DNA of 64,000 bases from NCBI GenBank assembly GCA_947179155.2, contig OX359265.1:8990477-9054476 (forward strand), in the 5' to 3' direction. Positions within the stretch are counted from its first letter, which is position 1, and each line of letters opens with the position of its first letter. Under the pieces are notes generated by a model. That model had not been told where the DNA came from. It saw only the letters and a list, made by a program, of their open reading frames with translations, and did no database searches. Made by a program: the position numbers and the translations under genes. This DNA comes from Hedera helix (lineage: Eukaryota; Streptophyta; Magnoliopsida; Apiales; Araliaceae). Of this stretch, positions 12,803 through 25,653 are shown piece by piece.

Positions 12803-14606
12803 AGCACCTGCATTTGATTTGGAGTACCAAGTTTGCATAGACATGAACTTGAGTTCTAAATTATCTGGTGAATTTACCTGGAAGTTCCTAACTATGAATT
12901 GTAAGCATCCTTGAAGCAGAATTCTCTTGTTTTATCCCATATTTATGTATGTAAACTTGGCCAGAACCGTGCGCGCCATCATTACAAGTTCAATTGATAA
13001 TGGCAAAATAAATCATAAGTTGGGGATTTTTAGTAGACTTTCGTATAACTATGAATTCAGGTTATTGTATCACTTTAGTTAACCTCCATTACATCAGTGT
13101 TTAATTTTTTTCTTAGCTCTATTGTTTTTTGGTTGAGATGTCAATCTTACTATACCATTGGTGTACAGGTCATATGCACTATAATTATAATCTTGATACC
13201 CTAGACATAACTTGATAAAACCAAAGAAAGTCCTTCACTGTGCTACAGTACAAAGACTTGGGACCCTGAAGAGCTTAGTCTAATATTCTTCAAGTTCATC
13301 AAATCCCTCGATGGGCTGCGTCTGTGTGACTGATTCCAATTTTTCTTTGTTTACTTAAAATATAATCTCTTGAAATATTCTCTCTTTGATATTGCTCCTG
13401 TCATTTAAAAACATACCCTAATTTGACATAGTTTTTGGAATAATTTTGTTATACGTAATGATTCATACAATGATTTATATAATGATCATTTATAAAATGT
13501 CGGGTCTCATAAGGCAATTAAAATATGGGATTTATTATTTTACAAATATGATTATTGTATAGATCATTATGTATAGTAAAAAAAATTTCGGAAACAAAAA
13601 GAGTAAAAAATAAAACAGAAGTAATTACAAATAAAAGGCATTTTAAATATATACGCGTGCGCATTCTTTTTATGGAGCTGTCCACGTTTAAGTATAGAAA
13701 GTAGTATAATAAAAAATACAAGTTTGTAAAAGGCCTAAATTATTAATCACTTGTACATTTTTTTTTAGTCTGATCTAAAATTAGATTTTTTTATTTTTTT
13801 TTAAAGATTATAAAGTAACGTGATGTTTCTAATTGGTCACTATTTTCTTTATTATTATTTTCAATATCAAACTATTAAAACTGGATTTATAGATAATACG
13901 AAGACTCAAACCATTAAAGTTGAATTTTTAGATAATACTAAAGTTATACTTGAAAACATAAAATTATTCTTAGAAATCGTCGTTTTACAAGTGTATTTTT
14001 AATTTTGAAACGGAGAGAGTATTTGCTAGTTGTTTTAAGTTTAGATTTGATCACACTTGCACATAAATAAATTATAAAAAAAAACTTTTTTCACTCAAAA
14101 AATTATTTTAGCTCCGTCAAATGTGCATAGTTCTAAACTCATCTGTCATCTGCATCAGCGTCGGCGTAGTCTGATTTCTAAGGTGGGAATGCCGGGCAAC
14201 GAATTGTCGGGCATAAAAGCTAAGTGGCGGGACTTCAACAATTCCAACCAAATTTATAGGCTAAATTACTTGCATTCTTCTAGTTTTTTTATTGGTAATT
14301 AATTAGGAGATGTTTGATATTTTACATTTTCACCGTTTAAATATATTTTAAATTTTAATATATTTTTTTAATTTTTTACGACTTAAAATTTTAATGTTTC
14401 AATTTTAAAACATTAAATCATAATGTCTCTACATTTTTACAAATTAAACCTTTTGGCCATCGAAGTTAGCATCTCGATACTCTCTCCATTTCATATTATT
14501 TGTCACTAAAAAATTCTACACTCTTATTAAGGATAATAGTTAATAGCTTAATTTTAAGAAAAAAATGACACTATTATCTTTTATTGGAAAAATGAGAAAG
14601 AATAAA
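12803..14606. other. ARP8 3' UTR and intergenic DNA
   Basis: The first 150-200 bases after the TGA are probably ARP8 3' UTR. A foldback MITE of about 158 bp occupies 13436-13593: GGAATAATTTTGTTATACGT pairs with the complement of the segment near 13565-13590. The rest is AT-rich with no supported gene. Confidence 0.5.
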
Positions 14607-15344
14607 GAGTATGTAAGACCCCGAATTTTATGAAATACAAAATTTAATTTTTCTTCATATATATATATTTTTTTTGAAACAGTAAGTGGTTAAATTAACA
14701 AAATTGAAAGTTAAGGATGTTATGTGCAAATTTTATTTTGTCGGACAATATTCGCTTTGTCGGGGAATATTCGTTTGGTCGGGGAATATTCGTGCCGTAC
14801 GACGGCGCCGAAATAATAAATTATTGGTGGACCCCACAACGGAATATTTGTCGGATATAGAAAACGACAGAAGTAACATTTTTAAATAAAAATAGTCAAC
14901 GGAACTGTTAAAATACCGGTGATAAAAGAATAGTAGCATACGGTAGTTTATGGTATTTTCTGTAGCACACGGTACTCTACAGTAACACACGGTATTGCAT
15001 AGTGTCTCATATTATTGGTCTGATAATTGACACCGTAACTGTTACGCATCATTTCATCGATAATTGTCACTGCATAATATTTTATATTATCAATTCAATA
15101 ATTGTTGTTGTACTGTTTTTAAAATTATTGAACCTAATAATTGTCACAGTAACATATGCACATTAATTCACATTATTGAATCAATAATTGTCATTATACA
15201 GTAACGTATGCTTTATTTTACATTATTGTTATCTCTATTATGATGTTATTTAAACAGTTGTATTTCATTAATTTATTGACTTGATATCTAAGAGCTAACT
15301 ATACTGTATTTATAACAATTAGTCATAATAATTGAATTGATAAA

Positions 15345-15600
15345 GTTATTTGTTTATAATATAAAGTTAGGTGATTATTAGGTGATATGAAATGAATGGT
15401 GTAGATTAAAGTGTGAATTATTGTTGAATAATTGAATTGATTTGTTTATAATATAAAGTTAGGTGATTATTAGGTGATATGAAATGAATGGTGTAGATTA
15501 AAGTGTGAATTATTGTTGAATAATTAAATTGATTTGTTTATAATATAAAGTTAGGTGATTATTAGGTGATATGAAATGAATGGTGTAGATTAAAGATAAT
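15345..15600 (+). repeat. 92-bp tandem repeat, about 2.7 copies, in the solo LTR
   Basis: The word TGTTTATAATATAAAGTTAG recurs at 15351, 15443 and 15535, giving an exact period of 92. It lies just upstream of the LTR TATA box, so it sits in the U3 promoter region. Confidence 0.9.
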
Positions 15601-15683
15601 ATAATATTTGAAATGGATGGTGTAGATTAAAAGATGATCTTTAAATGAATGGTTTAGATTAAATGAATGATAAGATTTTTGGC

Positions 15684-15691
15684 TATAAATA
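15684..15691 (+). promoter_or_regulatory. TATA box of the solo LTR
   Basis: TATAAATA in the context GGCTATAAATAGAAGCC, followed by a CT-rich leader, as in plant LTR promoters. Activity is inferred only. Confidence 0.6.
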
Positions 15692-16015
15692 GAAGCCTTA
15701 ACTTAAGGATTTTTCATAAACTTCCTTACTTGTTCTTTCTTTCTCTCTCTAAATACTTCTTGTGAAAGTTCTCTCTAAGTGTGCTTAAGTCATCTTGAGT
15801 ATTTGTGAAGATCTATAAGTATACGTGTACTGTTCAAGTTAATCAACCTCATTTAAATCAATATCCAGTCACGTGTTGAGGTAAGGGATACCATCTTTTT
15901 CATCTTCCATTATTCAAACATACTATGGTAAGGGATTATCATTATTTGATTCTCGATAATAATATTGTTTCTTCCTTACTCATAAGACGTGCCTTTTATT
16001 TCCATGTATTAAATT

Positions 16016-16365
16016 GTGGGAATAACCTTACGGAGCGGATTGCCGCCTGTTGGTGAATAACCTTTCGTATTCATTCATTATTAATCTCTGAGAATAACCT
16101 TACAGAGCGGATTGCCGCCTGTTTGGTGAATAACTCTTTGTACTCAAATTCTATTAAATTGTGGGAATAACCTTACGGAGCGGATTGCCGCCTGTTTGGT
16201 GAATAACTCTTTGTACTCAAATTCTATTAAATTGTGGGAATAACCTTACGGAGCGGATTGCCGCCTGTTTGGTGAATAACTCTTTGTACTCAAATTCTAT
16301 TAAATTGTGGGAATAACCTTACGGAGCGGATTGCCGCCTGTTGGTGAATAACCCTTTGTATTAAT
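16016..16365 (+). repeat. 73-bp tandem repeat, five copies, in the solo LTR
   Basis: AATAACCTTACGGAGCGG starts at 16021, 16093, 16166, 16239 and 16312 (spacing 72-73). Copies three to five are almost identical, so this array expanded recently. It is downstream of the TATA box, in the transcribed part of the LTR. Confidence 0.9.
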
Positions 16366-17555
16366 TTCCTTCACCTTTTGTTAATCAAACCTGCTACGGT
16401 AAGGGATATTATTTTCTTTCATACTCCTAAATCGAAATTTATTATGGAACTATTGCTTCTATAATTCCTGAAAATATTATATGTTCCATAATAGTTGAAC
16501 TTCATTATTTCAACTGAACCTTCCTATTTACGTGAACCTTTCTATTGAATTGTAACCGTTATTCTGAACTGTGGATCTTGAATATCATTTTTAAATTTCA
16601 CTCCACATCATGTTGACAATTTGGACATTATTTGAATCTGTACAAAGTAAACTTCCGATACTTATTGTTATCCTATTTCTTCTGTTCATCATTTATATCA
16701 TTCTAATCATCCAAAAATCAAGTTGTTCTGAATATCTGTGGCCGGGGGCACAGATGTGATATATTTGTTGAACAGATGATAGGTTAAAGGCGATATAATA
16801 GGTTAAAGGCGATACATCTGTTCGGTGTCTTTTATGGCACGTGGTGAATGTTCTCTTTGGCCCGTAGTGCAAAGATGAACTGTTGTTTGGTATGATTATG
16901 ACCAAAGGCTGAATCTGGTATAATCATGACCGTTGGTGCTATATTGAATATCTTTGGCCCGTAGTACAAAGATGAACTGTTGATCTGCATGATTATGATC
17001 AGGAACTGTGAATTTGTATTATCTTGACTAATGATATTTCAGATGATAAAAGTTGATGATGTTTTTCCTAAAAAGAGAACCGAGTGGACATTATAGTCTG
17101 CATTATTCTTCTAATAGATTACTCATTCCGCTGCTATTATTGATCTGAACGTTGTTTAAGAATTTAACTGCAGTTTTTTATATAAACCTTGTAGTCTATT
17201 GTATTCTATCAAGAACTCAACTGTTGAAGACTAATGATAATTTATTCGTCATTATCTTAGTCATGTTATTCTTTACTGGGCTATTTGAGCTCACCCTTTC
17301 TTTTGTTCCATTGTTTTTCAACAGGAGATGAAAACATAACAGGGTCTAGCCGGGGAATGGAGTGAGGGTCCGAGGAATAGTTATCATAGTCTTCACGTTT
17401 TGTAAAATAGTGTGGCAATAATAGTGAAGACTTAGTTGTGTATTATTATACACTGTATTGTAGTACGTTGTACTTTGTTGTAATAATTTTGTTGTAGTCT
17501 TTTGACGACTCAAGTTTGGGCTGTGTGGGCCCAGATTTGGGGGCGTCACAGAGTA

Positions 17556-18083
17556 GTTGTTTGATTGTACTTTGTCCATTCTGAATTATATGATTATTAT
17601 TGATTTAAAAAAAATTAATTTGAGACATTTTTAAATTTAAAATTGACATGGTTTATTTAAGTTTTTAAAAGAAAAAAATTACGTAAAATGTATTACTAGT
17701 TATAAAAAAAAATTCTTTTGAAAACTTAAACGAATTCATGTCAATTTTAAATTTAAAAATATTTGAAATTGACTTTTCAAAAGTTAATATTGATCTTATA
17801 GTAAAACATTAAAGTTTAAGCAGTAAAAAATGAAAAACTTACAAGGTTTGAAGTGTATTTAAGACACATTTTCACCCTTGTGAGATTTATATTTTTTCTT
17901 ATTAGGAGATTTTTTTTCTTCTTTATTGTGAAACTTGTATTCTCACTCATGTAAAGTTTATTGATATTGTAACCAAGAGTTTTTTAATGTTTGATTATAT
18001 AATTTAATTGTATGGCTGAAACTGAAGCAGCTACTTTCGAAGTAGCAAAAAGAAAAGCAACGACTGGAGTATTATTCTAAAGT
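17556..18083. other. Intergenic, with a degenerate foldback sequence
   Basis: The segment 17600-17820 folds back on itself (AATTTAAAATTGACATG against CATGTCAATTTTAAATT) and looks like a decayed mariner-type MITE. Nothing else is recognisable. Confidence 0.45.
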
Positions 18084-18332
18084 GGGGTTAAATGTTTAAT
18101 AAGTCACTGAACTTTATGCCAACTTATAAGTGAGTAATTAAACTTTTTTTTTTACATCGACTCATTAAACTGCAATTTTCTAACGAACGGTTAGAAAATC
18201 CGTTAAATCATGTTGACTTTGGCAATTTATCACATCATAAGAGAGAGAAAGCTGTCATGAAAAATTTTATGCTGTCATGTGGCTACTTTTGAGTTGAAAT
18301 ATAATATAGTGATTTATTAAGCATTTAACCCC
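18084..18332. mobile_element. MITE downstream of the PPR gene
   Basis: The ends GGGTTAAATGTTTAATAAGT and the complement of ATTTATTAAGCATTTAACCC are inverted, and flanks TCTAAAGTG and TATAAAGTG give a near-match 9-bp duplication. This suits a Mutator-type MITE. It is 249 bp and non-coding. Confidence 0.6.
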
Positions 18333-18395
18333 TATAAAGTGCGGGTTCAAAATACCAAAATAAAAATAATTGCCTACTATTCTATGACATTTGAT

Positions 18396-20006
18396 TTATC
18401 CCCCCTCCATCATCTCATAGATTTCTCGAGACCTAGTATGATCAATATACCCTACCTCAAACTTATGAAGTTGCCCATCTACCTCAATTAAGCTAAACCC
18501 ACATGTTGTCTCCAAATTTTTATCCCCAATGACCTTTCTCATTTCCTTTGCAGCCTCAGCCTCTCCTGCATCAGCAAACAACTTCCCTGCTAGCTTATAT
18601 CTATCACCAGAGTTTGGCTCCAACTTTATAAGCTGCTCGAATGCACGCTTCCCCCTCTCGAAATCCCTATGCTTCCTACAAGCCCCAAGCAATGCACCCC
18701 ATATAACCGCATTAGGTTCATCCGACATCAATGAAACTACGACGTTTTCTGCTTCTTCCAACAGTCCGGCTCGGCCAAAAAGGTCTACCATACATCCATA
18801 GTGCTCAACGGAAGGCCTAATTCCGTAAAACTGAACCATTTGATGAAAATAGTGGCACCCCATTTCAACAGAACCTGCGTGCGAGCAGGCACCAAGGATA
18901 GCCACAAAGATGACTTCATTTGGGATGACATTGTTAGCTACCATTTCATCAAACAGTTTGAAGCATTTTGTAGCTTGCCCATGTAGGGCGAATCCTGCAA
19001 TAATCACTCCCCATGAGACAACATCTCTGTGAGGCATTTTCAGGAACACTTGGTAGCTATTCTCTATGCATCCACATTTGGCATACATATCAACAAGACA
19101 AGTACCCAGAGTAATACTAATCCGAAGCTCGTTTTTGCCAATGTACCTGTGTATCCACTTTCCCTGATCTAGTGCCCCCAAATGGGCACACGCCAATAGT
19201 GCGCTCACAAGTGTAGATTCATTTAACGGAACCTTAGAAGCTATCATTTCTTGAAATATCACCAATGCCTTTGTATCCATTCCAAGCTTGGTATATCCTG
19301 TTATCATAGCACTCCAAGATGCTGCATCTTTTATGGGCATTTTGTCAAACATCTGTCTTGCAATTTCGACATGGCCCTTGCTCAAATAACCAGAAATCAT
19401 GGAGTTCTTGGCAAGTACATTCTCTTCAGATAATTCATTAAGAACGCGTTCTGCAGATAACATACAATCAGTAATCGCATACATATGGATTAATGAGCTG
19501 TGAATGTGGGTATTCAGTTTTATTCCGGCTTTGATTATCTGACCATGAACTTGTTTACCTTCAAACAGGGCTTCCAAATGAGAACAAGCTTTCAAAACAA
19601 AGGTGAAGGTATAGGTGTCTGGTGCTACTAGGCCACCAAATAAGAGTTTTTTATACAGCAAGATTGAATCTTTAGGCCACTTAGCTTGTGTTAAGCCTCT
19701 GATAATGGTATTGTAGGCAAATACATCAGGGGAAGGAATAGTTTTGAAAACAGACAAGGCATGGTAGATTTGGCACACAGAAACATAGGATTCAATGAGC
19801 CTTCCTGGATTCAGGGGTTGATTAATCAGTCCTGACACAACCAATTGAGCATGTAATTGTCTAACTTCCTGCAAGTTTTGGCACATTTTTAGCAAGATAA
19901 TGGCGGTTGGAACTCTTTTTGCTCTTGTCAATGGGAGTTGAAAGATTTTCTGCTCGGCAAGAGATGAATTTATCGAAGAAGAAGAAGCCATGTAATTAAC
20001 AAGCAT
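18396..20006 (-). CDS. Pentatricopeptide repeat protein, PLS class, E/E+ subtype
   Basis: Intronless 536-codon frame, as is usual for plant PPR genes. Tandem PPR motifs run from about residue 60 to 440 (for example DVFAYNTIIRGL, DAASWSAMITGYTKLG, DVVSWGVIIAGFALHG), with the S/L-type spacing of the PLS class. The C-terminal part has an E domain (NAVIWGALLGACRKH, LEPNSGDRY) and an E+ motif ending GQLHKFEVGYIDHTRSREIY. It stops before any DYW deaminase domain. Such proteins bind organellar RNA and commonly specify C-to-U editing sites, recruiting a deaminase in trans. The N-terminus is Ser-rich, consistent with an organelle transit peptide. A second ATG at 19991 (MASSSSINSS) is the more natural start. 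The RNA target cannot be read reliably from here. Confidence 0.93.
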   Translation of the reverse strand: MLVNYMASSSSINSSLAEQKIFQLPLTRAKRVPTAIILLKMCQNLQEVRQLHAQLVVSGLINQPLNPGRLIESYVSVCQIYHALSVFKTIPSPDVFAYNTIIRGLTQAKWPKDSILLYKKLLFGGLVAPDTYTFTFVLKACSHLEALFEGKQVHGQIIKAGIKLNTHIHSSLIHMYAITDCMLSAERVLNELSEENVLAKNSMISGYLSKGHVEIARQMFDKMPIKDAASWSAMITGYTKLGMDTKALVIFQEMIASKVPLNESTLVSALLACAHLGALDQGKWIHRYIGKNELRISITLGTCLVDMYAKCGCIENSYQVFLKMPHRDVVSWGVIIAGFALHGQATKCFKLFDEMVANNVIPNEVIFVAILGACSHAGSVEMGCHYFHQMVQFYGIRPSVEHYGCMVDLFGRAGLLEEAENVVVSLMSDEPNAVIWGALLGACRKHRDFERGKRAFEQLIKLEPNSGDRYKLAGKLFADAGEAEAAKEMRKVIGDKNLETTCGFSLIEVDGQLHKFEVGYIDHTRSREIYEMMEGG

Positions 20007-20397
20007 TATTGGAGAGGGATAATTGAGTTTGGCAATAAATAGATATTTCTGTTTGAATTAACCAAAACAAATCTGTCATTCAGAGAATTCTGTTCATATA
20101 GGTATGTTGGAGAAGGGAAATGATACTCTAGCTGAAAATAGTCCAACATCCACAACCACATAAATCATATCCAATCAAAGAATTGCACACTCAGACATTT
20201 TATCTGCGCTAAATTGGTATTCTAAGAGAAAATTACAATGATCCTGGTCAAAACCAATATTTTAGTATTGCGTTACATATAAAATTTTCTTAATAAGAGA
20301 ATATTAACTCCAATTCGTGTGACGAAACAAAGGACCTACGAACTTTCACAAGGCCAGGAAAATACAACAACATTAGCGGAAGGATATTAATGAGCAT

Positions 20398-22840
20398 TCA
20401 GAATACCCATAATAACAGCACTAGAGACGCTGCTGAAAGAAACAATAAATGAAATGGATTATGTATGTTTTGAACCCCACTCGCATCATTAGCCGATTCG
20501 GATGGTGATAATGCAGGGCATTCAAGCCCTTCCTTCCCTTCCTTGCAGAAACTGGCAAAAAGGCCAGGTGGATACTTCCCATATAGGTTGATGTAGCTGA
20601 ACATGGTTGAGGCACAATCATTTGATACGTCATTCAAGTCCTCCGCGTAAGGGCAAGCAAATTCCTTAAAAGAGCCACAACAAGGCTTGGGTAAGTATCG
20701 GGGTCCCTTGCATTGGTCGGTAATGATTGAGTAGTTCTTAAACTCGAAATTAACTTGGCAAGCTGCACATAATACAAAACATTATCATTAAAGCAACTCT
20801 TTTAGAGCAAACTGACTTGGACAGTGTTCCGAAAATACAACATATTATAATAATGATACAAAGCATAAGCTCATGAAACAATAAGGAGATGTAATGGTAC
20901 ATAAAATTTCTATATTCACCTGAGCTCGGCATATCCTGTATTTCTACTTTATAACTGCTTGTGATCAGCTTTCATCTAGCCTAAAACTGAGAACTAGTAC
21001 TGATAATTGATTGGATAGATGTTACAACTCTACTTTTGAGACAACAAGCATATGGCAGGATGTACCATGAAAGTGAGCCACCACTGATGGATATCAGTAG
21101 CAAATTTTATAGCCACTTACAAAAGGTTGAGCAAAATTAGACTACAATGCAATGCGTGCACAAGAAGTTTGAGGACATCACAGATTACAAACTGCTTAAG
21201 CAATGAGACAGGGTTTAGGGTGAAAATCGAGATAATTCTCTTGAAGTTGGTGAATTGAACTTTTTGCAGTGAAGTGTTACATTGATCAGATCATTAACGA
21301 CAATTAAGGCATAATATCTTGGGATTACCACTTCTGTTACAAGTAATCAACTAATTTACTCCATCATTTTTGTTGGTCCTTCTTTGAAGGCTTTAGCCTT
21401 CTGTCAACAGTTACGAACAATATATAATTTATCCAATTTCTAGGAAACCATTAACATATACAAAGTTACAAACTTCTAAGTGTTGCATAAACTAATGGCA
21501 CAATTCAAAGGGTCAAATTTATCTTTGAGAACCACTGGCTTCATTAAGTTACGAAATGAGATGATGATATACAATTATTTAAGCTTTCAATTGAATTACA
21601 AAACTCGATTTGGGAATCTAAACATGTACTTAAGTTTTCAGATTGTATTCACCAGCATCTAATTAGGCTTCAGTAATAAATAATTTGAAATAATACACGT
21701 TTTTGCTAAGAAACATGAGAAATTTCAGGTGTCAAACGCCAAGTACACTACCCTAAACATCTCAGCGCACCCAAAAAACCAAAAAAAAAAAAAAAGGAAA
21801 AGGAAAACACAAAGAGTCCATAGGCCTAATGTATCATGCTGAATTGTTGATGCTATACCGTACTTAGAAGGATCATATTTGTTGCCTTGTTGGAAGTACC
21901 AAAGTGATACTTACCTTAACCTAAAGAATGTTTAGCTCATAAAGCATTAATTTGTTTCAATTATTTTCTTTGGTGTGTGAATCATGATATATTCATTGAC
22001 CCAGAAATTCTGTCAAGTTGAACTGTGTCGGGATGCAGAGCTACTGGGGTTGTTAGAATCCTGAAGCTTCTGATCGCCCATTCAATTTAAAAGTTATGAA
22101 GCTTGAAATGGGAATCAAAAGCAAAACGAGAAACACTGAAAAGTTAAAAACTTAGTGCAGTTAAGCTTGCATTTATTTCATCTGTTTGATTTTAAAACCC
22201 TTCTTAACTTCTTTAATAACAACTAAATCCAACTGTAACTCTAAGAATGTAAAGGTCAAATTTACAAATTGGGCACAGGAAGATCATACCTAAAAATAAG
22301 CATGACAAATAAACATCCTAATACAAGCCAAATAAATTCCCAATAAAGTTAAGGGATTTCTTTCTCAGGGGAACACAAAACATGTTCAAAGTTTTGAACT
22401 CATGAATCCGGGAGGTATATGCATTAAAACTACTACATTTAATATATAAAAATATGAAATAAATTAACTAAAAAGGGGTAGTTTGAAATGGAAAAAAAGA
22501 AGAAGAAACAAAACAGTACTTTTTTTGGCCTGAAGCAAGTTCCGTCCGATTGAAGCTTGAGATCCAAAGATATCATCTGCACCATAAAAAAAAATACTTA
22601 CCAATTAGAGAGAGTTAACAAAATTAACCAACAACTAGCAAAAATACTAGCATCACATGCTTTAATTAGAGCTAGTAAAGTGAATCTAGTAGGAAAATGG
22701 AGTAAATAAATTAGTAACTAGAGACCTGAAATGAAAGATGAAGAACAGAGGCCGGCAAAAAGGGAGAAAGAGAGATATAGGATCTTGAAAAATGAAGAAG
22801 AAAAAGACGAAGAAGAGAAGCAAAAAGAATTGCCCTCCAT
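20398..22840 (-). CDS. LLG: LORELEI-like GPI-anchored protein (copy 1, complete)
   Basis: Exons on the minus strand: 22840-22726 (ATG, signal peptide), 22576-22520 and 20762-20398 (TGA). Phases 1 and 1 join cleanly to give about 178 residues. Exon 1 encodes a hydrophobic leader ending AGLCSSSFIS. Exon 2 gives FGSQASIGRNLLQAKK. Exon 3 gives CQVNFEFKNY, KPCCGSFKEFACPY and FSYINLYGKYPPGLF, with eight cysteines in the family pattern. It ends in a hydrophobic GPI-signal tail (HLLFLSAASLVLLLWVF). LLG proteins act at the plasma membrane as co-receptors and chaperones of FERONIA-type receptor kinases in RALF peptide sensing. The gene lies 392 bp upstream of the PPR start, in the same orientation. An MITE sits about 260 bp upstream of the ATG. 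Confident family call; the LLG1/2/3 assignment is not made. Confidence 0.92.
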
Positions 22841-23103
22841 AATTGTAATATTGAAAGTTGTTTCTTTCTTTGTTAATATCGCCGGATCTGATCTCTTCTT
22901 CTTCTTCTTCCTTCTTTCTTTCTTTCTACTTTCTTCTTGTTCAACCTCCAAAGATGAGAGAAGGTTGCTCCTCAACCTCCTTATGACTTGAATTTACGGT
23001 TTGAATTTAGGTAGGAACCGTAGACGGGTTTGTCTGAATAAGAATAAAAATATTAATTAGTATTATATGAACAACAAATATAACAATATAGCAATAAATA
23101 TAG

Positions 23104-23301
23104 GGTTCTCTTAGCATGTACCCTTGGGACACATGCTAAGTGCGAAAAATAAGAGTAAATTTTATTTGTTTATATATTTGTACGGAATTCAATACATGAG
23201 GTCCACTAATATATTATTTTTTTATGCATTGAATTTAGTGCAAATACATAAATAAATATTATTATACATTGTTTTCAGCGTTTTAGGGCACATTCTAAGA
23301 A
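23104..23301. mobile_element. Foldback MITE upstream of LLG copy 1
   Basis: The inverted ends carry TTAGCATGTACCCTTGGGAC and the complement of TTAGGGCACATTCTAAGAAA. Its counterpart at 28770-28986 occupies the same relative position upstream of the second LLG gene, so it predates that duplication. Confidence 0.7.
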
Positions 23302-23613
23302 AATTCATAAATATATATAACAATATATAAGAAAAATATTGTCTATAACAACTAATTGTTAAAAATAATTTAAATTAACATACCGTAAAAAAAATGAACG
23401 GCATATCAATCCACAGCAAAAATATTTTTTGAATTGGGCGGGGGAGGAGGAGAGAGAGTAATTCATAAAAATACAAATGCTGGTTTTGGTACAGGCTAAA
23501 CACATATTGAGTGGTTTAGGAAAATAATATTATTCAATTTTTTTTAAAACAAGTGTATTAAAAAATTAAATTTACGCCATCTGTTTTTTTTTTTATTTTA
23601 TGAATGACTAAAC

Positions 23614-23659
<46 letters not shown>

Positions 23660-25616
23660 TTATATATATGAATAATGGTAAGTAATTTAATAAAAATTAT
23701 CTAATTTATTTATCCAGATAAAACATTAATAAATCATATTATACTACATCTAATAAATATTTTCTATTTAAATAAATTAAACAATTTTAACAAAATTAGT
23801 TAGCATTATTTTAGGTACATGCATTATCAACGGACAGCAGATAAAATTGGAAAGAGAACATGCGAGAGCACCAAATAGAATACAGCTAAAGCAGCTATAC
23901 ACGCGCAAACATCACTTTCTCCCGCTGAAGAAAAATTATTAAATGATACGAAGTACGATCACTTGATGTCTCACATTAATTATATATTATTATTTATATA
24001 AAATTTAATAAATTAATAAATTTAAATATAAAATTTATACAAATATCATATAAATAACAGTATATAATTAATGGGGGCACTACTTAACCGGCCACTCATG
24101 TCCATGGCCTCATCCCCATGTCCCATACGGTTCTACCACCAATATTCATCTACACTCGTTATTTTACTTTTAGTAATTTGTTTGACAAATGAGCCCCTAA
24201 GTACGTCTTCCTTCGTTTGTTCCGTTATTAACTGTGATCGTAGCACATGCTACGTTTAGAACTTTAAACGTACTGTATTATTTTTGACGTATTATTTTAG
24301 AATTTTAAATGTTATATATTTTGTATCTCTTTTTATAGATTGAATAAATTTTGTATGTACATTTAAAATTTTAAATATTTTGTAATTAAACATACACTTA
24401 ATATTTTAACAAGTAATGATGCTTTAGGGTTATTTAATTATAATTTTATTCTATAATCATATATTTATAATGGAAATGAGAAGTTGATTCCGAATACCTT
24501 TTTCGTTAGCCAAAAAATTTTAAAAAAAAGATGTACATTTAATACAGTGAACGAATAACATAATAAGAATAGATTTATATGTGTGTGGTTTGTAAAATAT
24601 TGCATGTAGAGAATTATTCAGCCATGGAAGCGGTCACATTTGATTTTTTTCTTCGTTTATTTAAGTAATGTGACTATTGATAATGATTAGTGTGAGTGTT
24701 TAATATTTATTTATATTACTTGGCATGCATTTTCCAAGAAAAAGATTATTGATAATATAAAATAAATATTATTATGATAACAAAAGAATCTCACAAAAAA
24801 CAGCAATATCCTCAAACATGTTTCATAAGATTGAACGACCTTGTTACTGAGAATTAAAATTACCACCTCAGATTACCTATATCAAATGCCCGGTAACCAT
24901 TAGTCATATAATCCTTTCAACTAAAAGCGGAAGGTTCATATATGTATATATATATATATACACGCCTGTAGTTAAAAGGAAGAGTAAAATATATTTTTCA
25001 TATATATATATATATATATAAAAGAGAGTAAAAAAAATAAAATATTTTTAATGACTCCACATGATTATATAAAGTGATGAGTATTTTTTTATTTTTTTTT
25101 ATATTAGTAGACCTCACTAAATGATATACTTATACTTCATTTTATGTATCTTAGTTCACCCTGTTAGTAAAATTTTTTTATGGTTATGTTTGTTTGCAAA
25201 AAATATAATTGAGATTGGATTATGTGTATTAATTTAACACTATTTCGAATTATTTTATCTCATTAAGAGGGATTATTAGTCCCCTAATATTGGATTGCCC
25301 CTTAACGTTGGACTATTAGTCCCATAAAGCCATTTGATAGCTTAAAATGATAAAGACTATTAATCATAATTTTATCATGAGATATATATAATCCCTCATA
25401 AATAACATTAAAAATGATAAAAAATAGTTCATATGATTATTTAAAGGACTATTAATCCCTTATTACAGGATAAAATAATTCGAAATAGTATTAAATTAAT
25501 ACAAATAATTTGATCTCAAACAAAATTTTTACAAACAACAATAGCCTATGTTCCTTATTCATCCTTTTAGAAGAAAAAAATTATACCTTTAGTCACTGTT
25601 TTGAGGACGGAAGGAG

Positions 25617-25653
<37 letters not shown>

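Larger units (their letters stand above)
14612..17550 (+). mobile_element. Solo LTR of a Ty3/gypsy-type element
   Basis: It begins TGTAAGACCCCG and ends GGGGGCGTCACA, and is flanked by an exact 5-bp duplication GAGTA (14607-14611 and 17551-17555). A TATA box (15684-15691) precedes a pyrimidine-rich leader. The tract CTGGGCTATTTGAGCTCACCC near 17276 also occurs in variant form in the LTR at 32184-33698. At 2939 bp with no coding or internal region, it is a recombination-derived solo LTR. Two internal tandem arrays are listed separately. Confidence 0.85.

Noticed and set aside
16016..16365. Regular repeats that could suggest a CRISPR array
   Set aside because: The units are head-to-tail copies without unique spacers, inside a plant LTR. 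It is an ordinary tandem repeat.
24071..24259. 62-codon open frame with a hydrophobic stretch
   Set aside because: Isolated in AT-rich intergenic DNA, with no splice partners or family motifs.
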